Shown: positions 53,802 to 62,447, counted from the first letter of the stretch. The stretch is DNA of 64,000 nt from Streptomyces maremycinicus (GCF_001184025.1 NZ_BBYG01000011.1:207574-271573), one strand, 5' to 3'. The notes: generated by a model not told the origin, from the sequence alone. A program made the numbers and translations.

Positions 53802-54721
53802 AGGAACTCGTGCGGCCGTCCCGGCTCGCCCCCGGCGCCCGGGTCGCGGTCGTCGCGCCCAGCGGACCGGTGGCGGAGGACCGGCTGGAGGCCGGCCTCG
53901 ACCTGCTGCGCGGCTGGGACCTCGACCCGGTGGTCGCCCCGCACGCACTGGACCGGGACGACCGGCTGCCGTACCTCGCGGGCACCGACGCCGACCGGGC
54001 CGCCGACCTCCAGCGGGCCTGGTGCGATCCGGGCGTCGACGCCGTGCTGTGCGCACGCGGCGGCTACGGCGCCCAGCGGATCGTCGACCTGCTCGACTGG
54101 GACGCCATGCGGGCGGCCGGACCGAAGGTGTTCGTCGGCTTCAGCGACAGCACCACCCTGCACGAGGCGTTCGCCCTGCGGCTGGGCCTGGTCACGCTGT
54201 ACGGGCCCGCGGCCGCGGGCATCGACTTCATCAAGAGCGCCCGGGGGCAGGAGCACCTCAGGGCCACCCTGTTCGCCCCGGATACCGTCCGCACGCTCGC
54301 CTCCGCAGGTACGGCCATCGCGCCGGGCCGGGCGCGGGGCGTCACCCTGGGCGGCTGCCTGGCCCTGCTGGCCACCGGCCACGGCACCCCGCACACCCGG
54401 GCGGGTGCCCGCGGCGGGCTGCTGCTGATGGAGGACGTGGGCGAGCGGCCGTACAGCGTCGACCGGGCCCTGACGCAACTCCTGCGCACCGGCTGGCTGG
54501 ACGGCGTCGAGGGGGTGGCGCTCGGCTCCTGGGACCGCTGCGGCCCCTACGAGGAGCTGCGCCCGGTGCTCGTGGACCGGCTCGGCGGCCTCGGCGTCCC
54601 CGTCGTCGAGGAGCTCGGGTTCGGTCACTGCGAGGGGGCGCTGACCGTGCCCTTCGGCGTGTCCGCCGTGCTCGACGCGGACGAGGGCACCCTGACCCTC
54701 GACGCTCCCGCCCTGCGCTGA
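53798..54721 (+). CDS. S66 L,D-carboxypeptidase (LdcA-like)
   Basis: 307 residues, GTG at 53798 overlapping the previous stop, with GGAG upstream. The family's Ser-Glu-His triad is visible: nucleophile in FVGFSDSTTLH, Glu in LLMEDVGERPYSVDR and His near LGFGHCEGALTVPFG. CARGGYGAQRIVDLLD is also diagnostic. Known members cut the L,D bond before D-alanine in murein tetrapeptides during cell-wall recycling; a related branch (MccF) hydrolyses peptidyl-nucleotide antibiotics and cannot be excluded. It is the last gene of the peptidase operon. Confidence 0.93.
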   Translation: MKELVRPSRLAPGARVAVVAPSGPVAEDRLEAGLDLLRGWDLDPVVAPHALDRDDRLPYLAGTDADRAADLQRAWCDPGVDAVLCARGGYGAQRIVDLLDWDAMRAAGPKVFVGFSDSTTLHEAFALRLGLVTLYGPAAAGIDFIKSARGQEHLRATLFAPDTVRTLASAGTAIAPGRARGVTLGGCLALLATGHGTPHTRAGARGGLLLMEDVGERPYSVDRALTQLLRTGWLDGVEGVALGSWDRCGPYEELRPVLVDRLGGLGVPVVEELGFGHCEGALTVPFGVSAVLDADEGTLTLDAPALR

Positions 54722-54792
54722 TCCGGGGAGCGCCTCACCCGGAGGGCGCGTCTCGCCGTGCGGGCGAGCGGCGCAGGGACCAGGCTGGTGGC

Positions 54793-55026
54793 ATGAGCCC
54801 GAAGACCTCCAGGAGCAGGAACGAGGCTCTGACACCGGGCCGGATCGTCGTCCTGGCGCTCGCCGTCCTCACCCTGGTCTTCATCTTCCAGAACACCAGC
54901 CCCACGGAGATCCGGCTGCTGGTCCCCGAGGTGACGGTGCCGCTGTGGACGGCGCTCCTCGCGATGTGGATCATCGGCGCCCTGTGCGGAGCCTCCTTCG
55001 CGTACTTCAGGAAACGCCGCAAGTGA
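54793..55026 (+). CDS. LapA/DUF1049-type small membrane protein
   Basis: 77 residues with two membrane helices around a short loop: RIVVLALAVLTLVFIFQNT followed by LWTALLAMWIIGALCGASFAYF and a basic tail. The QNTSPTEIRLLVPEVTVPL turn is typical of the LapA domain. Function in actinobacteria is unknown. CAGGCT 6 bp before the ATG and no ribosome site suggest a leaderless message. Confidence 0.85.
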   Translation: MSPKTSRSRNEALTPGRIVVLALAVLTLVFIFQNTSPTEIRLLVPEVTVPLWTALLAMWIIGALCGASFAYFRKRRK

Positions 55027-55034
55027 CCTCGTCG

Positions 55035-55046
55035 TAGGCTGTGCCG
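55035..55046 (+). promoter_or_regulatory. Leaderless-type -10 of the GNAT gene
   Basis: TAGGCT (55035-55040) ends 6 bp before the ATG at 55047, and no ribosome site lies between. Confidence 0.55.
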
Positions 55047-55598
55047 ATGCCGCACACCGCATCCCGATACCTCGCCGAGGGCCCCCGCGTGGGCATACGC
55101 CACTTCACCCACGAGGACGGGCCGGAGTTCACCGCCCGCGCGCGGGAGAGCAAGGACCTGCACCACCCGTGGCTGTTCCCGCCGCTCACCGCGGACGCGT
55201 ACACGGCCTACGCGGGCCGGCTGATCGAGGACCCGTCGAAGGCCGGCTTCCTCGTGTGCACCCTGGAGGACGGGGCGGTCGCCGGGTTCGTCAACATCAA
55301 CAACATCGTCGAGGGCGGCTTCCAGTGCGGAGCCCTCGGCTACGGGGCCTTCGCGCACGCGGCCGGGCGCGGGCTGATGCGCGAGGCGCTCGACCTCGTG
55401 ATGGACCACGCGTTCGGTCCGATGCGGCTGCACCGGCTGGAGATCAACGCGCAGCCCGGCAATGTCGCCTCGATCGCCCTCGCCCGTGGCTGCGGCTTCC
55501 GCAAGGAGGGGTTCTCCCCGAAGATGATCTACATGGACGGAGCCTGGCGGGACCACGAGCGGTGGGCGATCACCGTCGAGATGCGGACTTGTAGTTGA
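55047..55598 (+). CDS. GNAT-family N-acetyltransferase (RimJ-like)
   Basis: 183 residues. Typical GNAT strands and acetyl-CoA loop: VGIRHFTHEDGPEF, AVAGFVNINNIVEGGFQCGALGYGAFAHAAGRGLMREALDLVMDHAF and LHRLEINAQPGNVASIALARGCGFRKEG, the last being characteristic of RimJ/RimL ribosomal-protein acetyltransferase relatives. The substrate is unknown. The ATG at 55047 is preferred because it lies 6 bp after TAGGCT. Its 3' end overlaps the convergent DUF6204 gene by 29 bp. Confidence 0.92.
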   Translation: MPHTASRYLAEGPRVGIRHFTHEDGPEFTARARESKDLHHPWLFPPLTADAYTAYAGRLIEDPSKAGFLVCTLEDGAVAGFVNINNIVEGGFQCGALGYGAFAHAAGRGLMREALDLVMDHAFGPMRLHRLEINAQPGNVASIALARGCGFRKEGFSPKMIYMDGAWRDHERWAITVEMRTCS

Positions 55599-55917
55599 TC
55601 TTCATCGTGTCGAGGTCGGTGACCGTCGACCGCAGCCCGGTGAAGCCGTGGCCGAGTTCGCGCAGCGTCGCCTCGGCGCGCTCCTCGGCGAGCGCGCCCG
55701 CCATCTCCTCGCCGTCCGCCGCGTCCGACACCACCACGTACCGCATCGAGAAGTGCTTCAGCGGAGACGGCTCGTACGACAGCGTGCCCTCCTCGGTGAA
55801 CCGCATACTCGTCAGACCGTGGTCGGCGGCCTCGGCGAGGAGGCGGGACCGGCTCTCGTCGGTGAGGCCGTCCCAGGTGCCTCGGACGATCACCCGGTAG
55901 GTGTGCTGCTCGCTCAC
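55570..55917 (-). CDS. DUF6204 family protein
   Basis: 115 residues starting at GTG (55917) behind GAAGGAG. The sequence YRVIVRGTWDGLTDESRSRLLAEAADHGL followed by FTEEGTLSYEPSPLKHFSMRYVV is the small actinobacterial DUF6204 family, of unknown function. The alternating strands suggest a compact alpha/beta fold. Its last 29 bp are antisense to the end of the GNAT gene. Confidence 0.85.
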   Translation of the reverse strand: MSEQHTYRVIVRGTWDGLTDESRSRLLAEAADHGLTSMRFTEEGTLSYEPSPLKHFSMRYVVVSDAADGEEMAGALAEERAEATLRELGHGFTGLRSTVTDLDTMKINYKSASRR

Positions 55918-56003
55918 TGCCGCTCCTTCGCGCCTGTCGTCGAACGCCCGACTCTACGTCCGCGACGACCCGCCGCCCACGGAATTTCCCCGCGCCCGGC
56001 GCC

Positions 56004-56354
56004 TCACGATCCGCGCCGGTCGACGTACTCGTACACCGTGCCGTCCGGGTGCCGGGCGATCAGGTTGCGGCCCACCGGGGTCGGTACCGGACCGGCGATG
56101 ACATCCGCGCCCAGCGCGGTGAGGGTCCGGTGGGCCTCCTCCACGTCCGCTACCGCGATCGTCGCGGCCACCTTGCGCAGCAGCTCCAGTTCGGCCGGGG
56201 GCCCGCTCATCAGCAGGAAGCAGCCGACCGCGGCCACTTGTACCCCGCCCCGCTCGAAGCGGAGCGCGCCGGTGCCCGCCAGCCGCTCGTAGAAGGAGAC
56301 CGAGCTCTCCAGATCGTCGACACAGACACGCAGTGTGGCTCCCAGAATGTCCAT
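56004..56354 (-). CDS. VOC family (glyoxalase/bleomycin-resistance-like) protein
   Basis: 116 residues with two beta-alpha-beta-beta-beta repeats: LRVCVDDLESSVSFYERLAG and ATIAVADVEEAHRTLTALGADV, ending ARHPDGTVYEYVDRRG. This is the vicinal-oxygen-chelate fold used by glyoxalases, dioxygenases and drug-binding resistance proteins. No specific subfamily can be named. Confidence 0.9.
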   Translation of the reverse strand: MDILGATLRVCVDDLESSVSFYERLAGTGALRFERGGVQVAAVGCFLLMSGPPAELELLRKVAATIAVADVEEAHRTLTALGADVIAGPVPTPVGRNLIARHPDGTVYEYVDRRGS

Positions 56355-56497
56355 GCGGACGAGCCTAGTTGGGACGACCCCGGCGAGGTGATCCCTTCAC
56401 CCGATCCCCGCCCGCTCCCCGCTCCCGCCCGCTCCCCGACGCTCCGGCGGGCGCGTCCACGGAGTTAAGCGTCGATGACAGCGGGTACCCGAGGCCC

Positions 56498-56998
56498 ATG
56501 GAGCGCATGGATCACCTGGAGCATCTGGACAAGCATCTGGTCGACGAGCTGGCGCAGGTGGCGCGCGAGACGATCCGCGAGGAACTGCGCGAGCAGACCC
56601 GCAAGCAGCGCCGTACGGCCATGATGTACGCGGCGTCCGGCGCCGTCGCCCTCTACGCGGGCGCGGCCGTCGCCCTCGCGGTGGGGCTCGCCCTCGACAT
56701 CGGCCTGCCGGACTGGGCCGCGGCACTCATCACCGCCGCGATCCTCGCCGCCGTGGCGTACCTGCTGCGCGGCGCCGCCAGGCCGCACGCCTCGTCCCCG
56801 GCCGCGGCAGGCGTCGGGACCGCGCCGGACGCGGGCCCCGGCCGGGTCGTCGGCGGCACCCCGCCGGCCGCACCGCCCGGCGGTACCGGCCTGCCCTACC
56901 CGCCGATGCCGCCGACCGCGCCCGGCGCCCAGGTGCCGGAGCCGGGCGGCGCACCGCGCGCCGACGACATCGACCCCGAGCGGCCGCACCGGCTCTGA
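56498..56998 (+). CDS. Phage-holin-3-6-like (DUF1469-type) membrane protein
   Basis: 166 residues. An amphipathic helix (HLVDELAQVARETIREELREQ) precedes two membrane helices (about 43-65 and 70-88), then a disordered Pro/Gly/Ala tail. Actinobacterial proteins of this pattern are annotated as putative Actinobacteriophage holin/phage holin family members, but many are chromosomal and unrelated to phages. No phage gene is nearby. The ATG at 56498 or 56507 may be used. Confidence 0.8.
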   Translation: MERMDHLEHLDKHLVDELAQVARETIREELREQTRKQRRTAMMYAASGAVALYAGAAVALAVGLALDIGLPDWAAALITAAILAAVAYLLRGAARPHASSPAAAGVGTAPDAGPGRVVGGTPPAAPPGGTGLPYPPMPPTAPGAQVPEPGGAPRADDIDPERPHRL

Positions 56999-57242
56999 CG
57001 CGCGGTGCACCGCGGCCGAAGCGACGCGCCCGCGTCACGTGTTCGGCATCCGGGCGGCCCCGCGGCACCTGCTGCCGCGGGGCCGCCCGGCGTCTGCGGG
57101 CGTTCCCGGCCTCCCCCCGCGGCCGTCGCGTTCCGGACACCGGCGGCCCGGAGGGGACACCGGCGCAACGTTTGGGGGCTCCTGCCTGGGGGACGCGGAA
57201 ACCTCCGTACGCACACCGCCCGCACCCCTTCGGAGGCCCACC

Positions 57243-59117
57243 TTGAGGCGTCCCCGCATCGTGATCGTCGGAGCCGGCTTCGCCGGCTACCGGGCGGCCC
57301 GCACCCTCGCGCGGGCGGCCAGGGGCCGGGCCGACATCACACTGCTCAACCCGACCGACTACTTCCTGTACGTGCCCCTGCTGCCCCAGGTGGCGGCGGG
57401 CATCCTCGAGCCGCGCCGGGTCACCGTCTCCCTGTCGGGCACCCTGCGTGAGGTGCGGCCGGTGCTCGGCGAGGCCGCGGACATCGACCTCGACGCGCGC
57501 ACCGTCCACTACACCAACCCCGAGGGCGACCGGGGCACCCTCGATTACGACCGGCTCGTGCTCGCCGCCGGCAGCGTCAACAAGCTGCTGCCCGTTCCCG
57601 GCGTCGCCGAGCACGCACACGGTTTCCGCGGTCTGCCCGAAGCCCTCTACCTGCGCGATCACCTCACCCGGCAGGTGGAGTTGGCCGCCTCGGGCGCCGA
57701 TGCGGCGGAACGCACGGCGCGTTGCACCTTCGTCGTCGTCGGCGCGGGCTACACCGGCACCGAAGTCGCCGCACAGGGCCAGCTGTTGACCGACGCCCTG
57801 GTCCGCGCGCACCCCCTGCGCCAGGGCATGCGGCCGCGCTGGCTGCTGCTCGACGTCGCGTCGCGCGTCCTGCCCGAGCTGGACGAACGGCTCTCCCGCA
57901 CCGCCGACCGGGTGCTGCGCGAACGGGGCGTCGAGGTGCGGACGGGGACCTCGGTCAAGGAGGCGACCCGCGAGGGAGTCCTGCTGACCGACGGCGAGTT
58001 CGTCGGCACCCGCACCCTGGCCTGGTGTGTGGGCGTCCGGCCCGATCCGCTGGCCGAGGGGCTCGGGCTGCCCATGGAACGCGGTCGGCTGCTCGTCGAA
58101 CCGACCCTTCAGGTGCCGGGCAGGCCCGAGGTGTTCGCGTGCGGCGACGCGGCCGCCGTGCCGGATCTGGAGCGGCCCGGGGAGTACACGCCGATGACCG
58201 CGCAGCACGCGTGGCGGCAGGGCAAGGTGGCCGGGCGCAATGTCGCCGCCTCGCTCGTCGAGGGCGGCGGTGCGGCAGGTCTGCGGCCCTACCGACACAA
58301 GGACCTGGGGTTCGTCGTGGACCTGGGCGGGGTGCAGGCCGCGGCCAATCCGCTCGGCGTCCATCTCTCCGGCCCCGCGGCCGGCGCGGTGACCCGCGGC
58401 TACCATCTCGCCGCCATGCCCGGCAACCGCGTGCGGGTCGCCGCCGACTGGCTGCTGGACGCCGTACTCCCGCGTCAGGAGGTCCAGTTGGGGCTGGTGC
58501 GGTCCTGGTCGGTGCCGCTGGACACGGCGTCGCCGGAACTGGCGCGGGCACCCGGGGACATCGCACGCGAACGCTCGGCATCCGGCCCCGGCGCGGCCAC
58601 CGCGGCGGACGTGCACGGCACGGACGGCGCGGACGGCCCGAGCACGCACGGCTCGAAGCCGAGCACGGACGGCCCGAGCACGGACGGCTCGAACCCGACC
58701 ACGGACGGCTCGACCACACACGGCTCGACCACGCACGGCACGACCACACACGTCACGACCACACACGTCACGACCACGGACGACAGGAACGAGGCGAACG
58801 ACATGAAGGACGGGAACGAAGTGAACGAGGCGAACGACGCGAAGAAGGCGGCCGGCGGGTCCGGCGAGCACCACCCCTCCCCGGAGGACGGCTCCCAGTC
58901 GATCACCTCGCCGACCCCCGAGGTGGGACAGCATTCGGGCGGCGGGAGCGGGGCCCGGGTGGGCCAGTCGTCGCCGGAGGAGGGCTCCCAGTCGATCGAC
59001 TCGCCGACCCCCGAGGTGGGCCGGCACAGCACCGGGCCGGCGCGGAAGCCGTCCGGCCGGGACGGGGCGGGGAACGAGCCCGACTCCGGCGACGACAGCG
59101 CGGAAGGAGACCGGTAG
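57243..59117 (+). CDS. NDH-2-like NAD(P)H/FAD oxidoreductase with long repetitive C-terminal tail
   Basis: 624 residues from TTG at 57243, which has GGAGG exactly 6 bp upstream. The first 430 residues are a type II NADH dehydrogenase-like flavoprotein: IVIVGAGFAGYRAARTLAR (FAD), FVVVGAGYTGTEVAAQ (NADH), VFACGDAAAVPDLE and AQHAWRQGKVAGRNVAASL. It should pass electrons from NADH to quinone at the membrane without pumping protons. The final 190 residues are low complexity: pentapeptide-like (S/T)T(H/D)G(S/T) repeats, then two copies of a conserved SPExGSQSIxSPTPEVG unit 31 codons apart. The stop overlaps the ribosome site of tkt, so they are co-expressed. Confidence 0.9.
   Translation: MRRPRIVIVGAGFAGYRAARTLARAARGRADITLLNPTDYFLYVPLLPQVAAGILEPRRVTVSLSGTLREVRPVLGEAADIDLDARTVHYTNPEGDRGTLDYDRLVLAAGSVNKLLPVPGVAEHAHGFRGLPEALYLRDHLTRQVELAASGADAAERTARCTFVVVGAGYTGTEVAAQGQLLTDALVRAHPLRQGMRPRWLLLDVASRVLPELDERLSRTADRVLRERGVEVRTGTSVKEATREGVLLTDGEFVGTRTLAWCVGVRPDPLAEGLGLPMERGRLLVEPTLQVPGRPEVFACGDAAAVPDLERPGEYTPMTAQHAWRQGKVAGRNVAASLVEGGGAAGLRPYRHKDLGFVVDLGGVQAAANPLGVHLSGPAAGAVTRGYHLAAMPGNRVRVAADWLLDAVLPRQEVQLGLVRSWSVPLDTASPELARAPGDIARERSASGPGAATAADVHGTDGADGPSTHGSKPSTDGPSTDGSNPTTDGSTTHGSTTHGTTTHVTTTHVTTTDDRNEANDMKDGNEVNEANDAKKAAGGSGEHHPSPEDGSQSITSPTPEVGQHSGGGSGARVGQSSPEEGSQSIDSPTPEVGRHSTGPARKPSGRDGAGNEPDSGDDSAEGDR
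58621..58785 (+). repeat. 15-bp period minisatellite in the oxidoreductase tail
   Basis: About ten degenerate copies of a 15-bp unit (consensus GACCACGGACGGCTC) encode (S/T)-T-(H/D)-G-(S/T). Confidence 0.75.
58881..59020 (+). repeat. Duplicated 47-bp segment in the oxidoreductase tail
   Basis: 58881-58927 and 58974-59020 are near identical and 93 bp (31 codons) apart, keeping the reading frame. Each encodes the SPExGSQSIxSPTPEVG peptide. Confidence 0.85.
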
Positions 59118-59121
59118 CCCG

Positions 59122-60978
59122 ATGGACACCGCCGAACTCATCGAACTCGGCCAGCAGTTGCGGGTCGACAGCGTACGCGCCGCCGCGGCTGCGGGGTCCG
59201 GGCATCCGACGTCCTCGATGTCGGCCGCGGACCTGATGGCCGTCCTGCTCGCGAACCACTTCCGGTACGACTTCGACCGGCCGGCGCACCCGGGCAACGA
59301 CCGCTTCGTCCTCTCGAAGGGCCATGCCTCCCCGCTGCTGTACTCCGCCTACAAGGCCGCCGGAGCCATCGACGACGAGGAGCTGCTGACCTTCCGCGCG
59401 CTCGGCAGCCGGCTCGAGGGGCACCCGACGCCGCAGCGGCTGCCGTGGGTCGAGACGGCCACCGGCTCGCTCGGCCAGGGGCTCCCGGTGGGCGTCGGCA
59501 TCGCGCTGGCCGGCAAGCGGCTGGACCGCGTCGGCTACCGCGTGTGGGTGCTGTGCGGCGACAGCGAGATCGCCGAGGGTTCGGTGTGGGAGGCCGCCGA
59601 GCACGCGGGCCACGAACACCTCGACAACCTCACGGTGGTCGTCGACGTCAACCGGCTCGGCCAGCGCGGCCCCACCCGGCACGGCCACGACCTCGACGCC
59701 TACGCCCGCCGCTTCCAGGCCTTCGGCTGGCACACGATAGAGATCGACGGGCACGACGTGGACGCCGTCGACCGCGCCTACGGCGAGGCCGCCTCCACCC
59801 TGGGGCAGCCCACCGCGATCCTCGCCCGCACCCTCAAGGGCAAGGGCGTCCGCTCCGTCGAGGACCGCGAGGGCATGCACGGCAAGCCGCTGCCCGACGC
59901 CGACGAGGCGGTCGCGGAACTGGGCGGCGTCCGTGACCTGCGGGTCCGGGTGCGCGAGCCGGCCGACGCCCGCATGCTGCACTCCGTCCCCACCGGGCCC
60001 CTCGTGCTGCCCCGCTGGGAGGGAGAGGACCGCGAGAAGGGTGTGGCGACCCGTGACGCCTACGGCAAGGCCCTCGCGGCGCTCGGCACTGCCCGCGAGG
60101 ACGTGGTCGCCCTCGACGGCGAGGTGAGCGACTCCACCCGCGCCGAGGCCTTCGCCAAGGAGCACCCCGACCGGTTCTTCGAGTGCTACATCGCCGAACA
60201 GCAGCTCGTCGCCGCGGCGGTCGGTCTCTCGACGCGCGGCTGGGTGCCGTACGCCTCCACGTTCGCCGCCTTCCTGACCCGCGCCCACGACTTCGTGCGG
60301 ATGGCCGCGGTCAGCGGGGCCGGGATCAACCTCGTCGGCTCGCACGCCGGGGTCGCCATCGGACAGGACGGGCCCTCGCAGATGGGTCTGGAGGACCTGG
60401 CGATGTTCCGGGCCGTGCACGGCTCGACCGTGCTCTATCCCTGCGACCCCCACCAGACCGCGCGGCTGGTCGCCACCATGGCCGGCCTGGACGGTGTCCG
60501 CTATCTGCGCACCTCACGCGGCGCCGACCCGGTGCTCTACGGGCCGGACGAGGAGTTCCCCGTCGGCGGCAGCAAGGTGCTGCGCTCCTCGGACCGTGAC
60601 CGGCTCACGATCGTCGCGGCCGGCGTCACCGTGCACGAGGCGCTGAAGGCCGCCGAGGCGCTCGAAGGCGAGGGCATCGCGGTCCGGGTCGTCGACCTCT
60701 ACTCGGTCAAGCCGGTCGACCGGGCGACGCTGCGGCAGGCGGCCGAGGAGACCGGTCTGCTGCTGAGCGTGGAGGACCACCACGAGCAGGGCGGTCTCGG
60801 GGACGCGGTCCTCGACGCCTTCCTCGACGGGCGGCCGGTGCCCCGGCTGGTGCGGCTCGCCGTCCGGACGATGCCCGGCTCGGCGAGCCCGGCCGAGCAG
60901 CTGCACGCGGCGGGCATCGACGCCGAGTCGATCGCCGCGTCCGCCCGGCTGCTGGTGGAGCAGGCGATCGCGCCGTGA
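59122..60978 (+). CDS. tkt: Transketolase
   Basis: 618 residues from ATG at 59122; GGAAGGAG lies inside the end of the previous gene. The TPP-binding GDSEIAEGSVWEAAEHAG (near 147), ATGSLGQGLPVGVG and the glutamate activating the cofactor in CYIAEQQLVAAAVG (near 360) are all present, with a normal C-terminal domain. Length and motifs resemble the compact mammalian-type transketolase rather than the 690-residue bacterial housekeeping enzyme. It moves two-carbon ketol units in the pentose phosphate pathway. Its last 4 bp overlap the LigD-type gene. Confidence 0.94.
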   Translation: MDTAELIELGQQLRVDSVRAAAAAGSGHPTSSMSAADLMAVLLANHFRYDFDRPAHPGNDRFVLSKGHASPLLYSAYKAAGAIDDEELLTFRALGSRLEGHPTPQRLPWVETATGSLGQGLPVGVGIALAGKRLDRVGYRVWVLCGDSEIAEGSVWEAAEHAGHEHLDNLTVVVDVNRLGQRGPTRHGHDLDAYARRFQAFGWHTIEIDGHDVDAVDRAYGEAASTLGQPTAILARTLKGKGVRSVEDREGMHGKPLPDADEAVAELGGVRDLRVRVREPADARMLHSVPTGPLVLPRWEGEDREKGVATRDAYGKALAALGTAREDVVALDGEVSDSTRAEAFAKEHPDRFFECYIAEQQLVAAAVGLSTRGWVPYASTFAAFLTRAHDFVRMAAVSGAGINLVGSHAGVAIGQDGPSQMGLEDLAMFRAVHGSTVLYPCDPHQTARLVATMAGLDGVRYLRTSRGADPVLYGPDEEFPVGGSKVLRSSDRDRLTIVAAGVTVHEALKAAEALEGEGIAVRVVDLYSVKPVDRATLRQAAEETGLLLSVEDHHEQGGLGDAVLDAFLDGRPVPRLVRLAVRTMPGSASPAEQLHAAGIDAESIAASARLLVEQAIAP

Positions 60979-61907
60979 GCGGTGACGACGTACGCAAGGT
61001 GCGGGTGGGCCGGCGCAGCGTCGAGGTCCACCGGCCGGACAAGGTGCTCTTCCCGGGCGGCGAGGACGCGAAGCAGTACACCAAGGGCGACCTCGTCGCC
61101 TACTACCGGTCGGTCGCCGCCTTCATGGTGCCGCAGCTGCGTGGTCGTCCGCTGATGCTGGAACGGCATCCGGACGGGATCGAAGGCCCCCGCTTCATGC
61201 AGAAGAACACCCCCGAGCACTACCCGGAGTGGATCACGCGGGCCGAGGTGGCCAAGGAGGACGGCACCGTCCGCCACACCGTCTGCGACGACTCCGCCAC
61301 CCTCGCCTACCTCGCCGACCAGGCCTGTCTCACCCCGCACCGCTGGCTCTCCCGGGTCGGCCGGGTCGACCGTCCGGACCTGATGGTCTTCGACCTCGAC
61401 CCGGCCGACGGCTCCCCTTTCGCCGCCGTCCGGGAGGCCGCCGAACAGCTCGGCGAGCTCCTCGACCAGCTGCGGCTGCCCTCGGCCCTGATGACGACGG
61501 GCTCCCGCGGACTGCACGTCGTCGTCCCGGTCGACGGGCGCGACGACTTCGACGCGGTGCGCGGCTTCGCCCGGGACGCCGCCGAGCTGCTCGTCGCGGA
61601 GCACCCCGACCGGCTGACCACGGCCGCCCGCAAGAAGGACCGCGGCGACCGGCTCTACCTGGACGTCCAGCGCAACGGCTACGCGCAGACGGCCGTCGCC
61701 CCCTTCGCGGTGCGCGCGCTGCCCGGGGCGCCGGTCGCCATGCCCGTCAGCTGGGAGCAGCTTGGCGATCCGGAGCTCGGTCCGCGCCGCTGGACCATCG
61801 CCGACGCGGCCGAGCAGGCCCACACCCGTCCCTGGTCGGCGCTGCCGGGCCGCGGACGCGCCCTGGGCCCCGCCAGGCGCCGGCTCGACGCACTCCGTGC
61901 CTCGTGA
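60975..61907 (+). CDS. LigD-type DNA polymerase/primase domain (non-homologous end joining)
   Basis: 310 residues, GTG at 60975 in a 4-bp overlap with tkt. It is the stand-alone archaeo-eukaryotic primase-like polymerase module of LigD: RRSVEVHRPDKVLFP, YTKGDLVAYYRSVAAFM, LMLERHPDGIEGPRFMQKN, the catalytic Asp pair in LMVFDLDPADG and TGSRGLHVVVPVD. No ligase or nuclease module is fused. In mycobacterial LigD this module fills ends with ribonucleotides before ligation. A Ku gene was not seen in the window. Confidence 0.94.
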   Translation: MSGDDVRKVRVGRRSVEVHRPDKVLFPGGEDAKQYTKGDLVAYYRSVAAFMVPQLRGRPLMLERHPDGIEGPRFMQKNTPEHYPEWITRAEVAKEDGTVRHTVCDDSATLAYLADQACLTPHRWLSRVGRVDRPDLMVFDLDPADGSPFAAVREAAEQLGELLDQLRLPSALMTTGSRGLHVVVPVDGRDDFDAVRGFARDAAELLVAEHPDRLTTAARKKDRGDRLYLDVQRNGYAQTAVAPFAVRALPGAPVAMPVSWEQLGDPELGPRRWTIADAAEQAHTRPWSALPGRGRALGPARRRLDALRAS

Positions 61908-61952
61908 AGGTTTGGCCAAGAGCCTTCGGGCCACCCGGAAGAAGAGGTGGCC

Positions 61953-62393
61953 ATGGTGAACACAAAAGACACATCAGAGTCACATGCATCACGCGAACCA
62001 CATAAGACTTCACAAAGAACCCAGAAGCCCCAGAGACCCCAGAGAACAAAGAGAACACAGAGTCCGGAGCGTGCCCGGACCACGACGAACAGGGAAGGCA
62101 AGGACGACGTGGCGGAGGACCGGCCGAGCCCCATGGAGGTGCTGCGCGAGGCGCGCGCCCAGCTCACGGAGCTGACGGGCATGACCGCCGAGAGCGTCTC
62201 CTCCTTCGAGCAGACGGAGGACGGCTGGTCCCTGGACGTCGAGGTCCTGGAGCTCGCCCGCGTGCCCGACACGATGAGCCTGATGGCGAGCTACCAGGTG
62301 GATCTCGATCCCCAGGGGCAGCTCACCGGCTACCGGCGCGTTCGCCGCTACGAGCGGGGGCGCTCCGACTCCCATCGGCCGGGCGGCCGCTAG
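61953..62393 (+). CDS. gvpO: Gas vesicle protein GvpO
   Basis: 146 residues if started at ATG 61953 (GAAGAGG upstream). The conserved GvpO domain is the C-terminal 90 residues: MEVLREARAQLTELTGMTAESVSSFEQ, WSLDVEVLELARVPDTMSLMASYQVDLD and TGYRRVRRYERG. GvpO is one of the gas-vesicle accessory proteins and heads the cluster in streptomycetes. The first 50 codons are very unlike the rest: AT-rich, with AGA, ACA, CAA and AAA codons and a Lys/Arg/Thr/Gln peptide. A second start, GTG at 62109 with AAGG in front, would omit them, so the true start is uncertain. Confidence 0.85.
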   Translation: MVNTKDTSESHASREPHKTSQRTQKPQRPQRTKRTQSPERARTTTNREGKDDVAEDRPSPMEVLREARAQLTELTGMTAESVSSFEQTEDGWSLDVEVLELARVPDTMSLMASYQVDLDPQGQLTGYRRVRRYERGRSDSHRPGGR

Positions 62394-62447
62394 GCCGTCG
62401 GCCCGCATTCGTTCCCGATCATCCACACAGAAGGAGGAGCGGTCGAC

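Noticed and set aside
56498..56998. Prophage remnant
   Set aside because: The holin-like protein is a common chromosomal membrane protein in actinobacteria and no other phage gene is near.
58861..59030. Antisense protein from the duplicated tail segment
   Set aside because: The minus-strand frame simply mirrors the repeat and lacks a ribosome site; the plus frame continues a real gene to its stop next to tkt.
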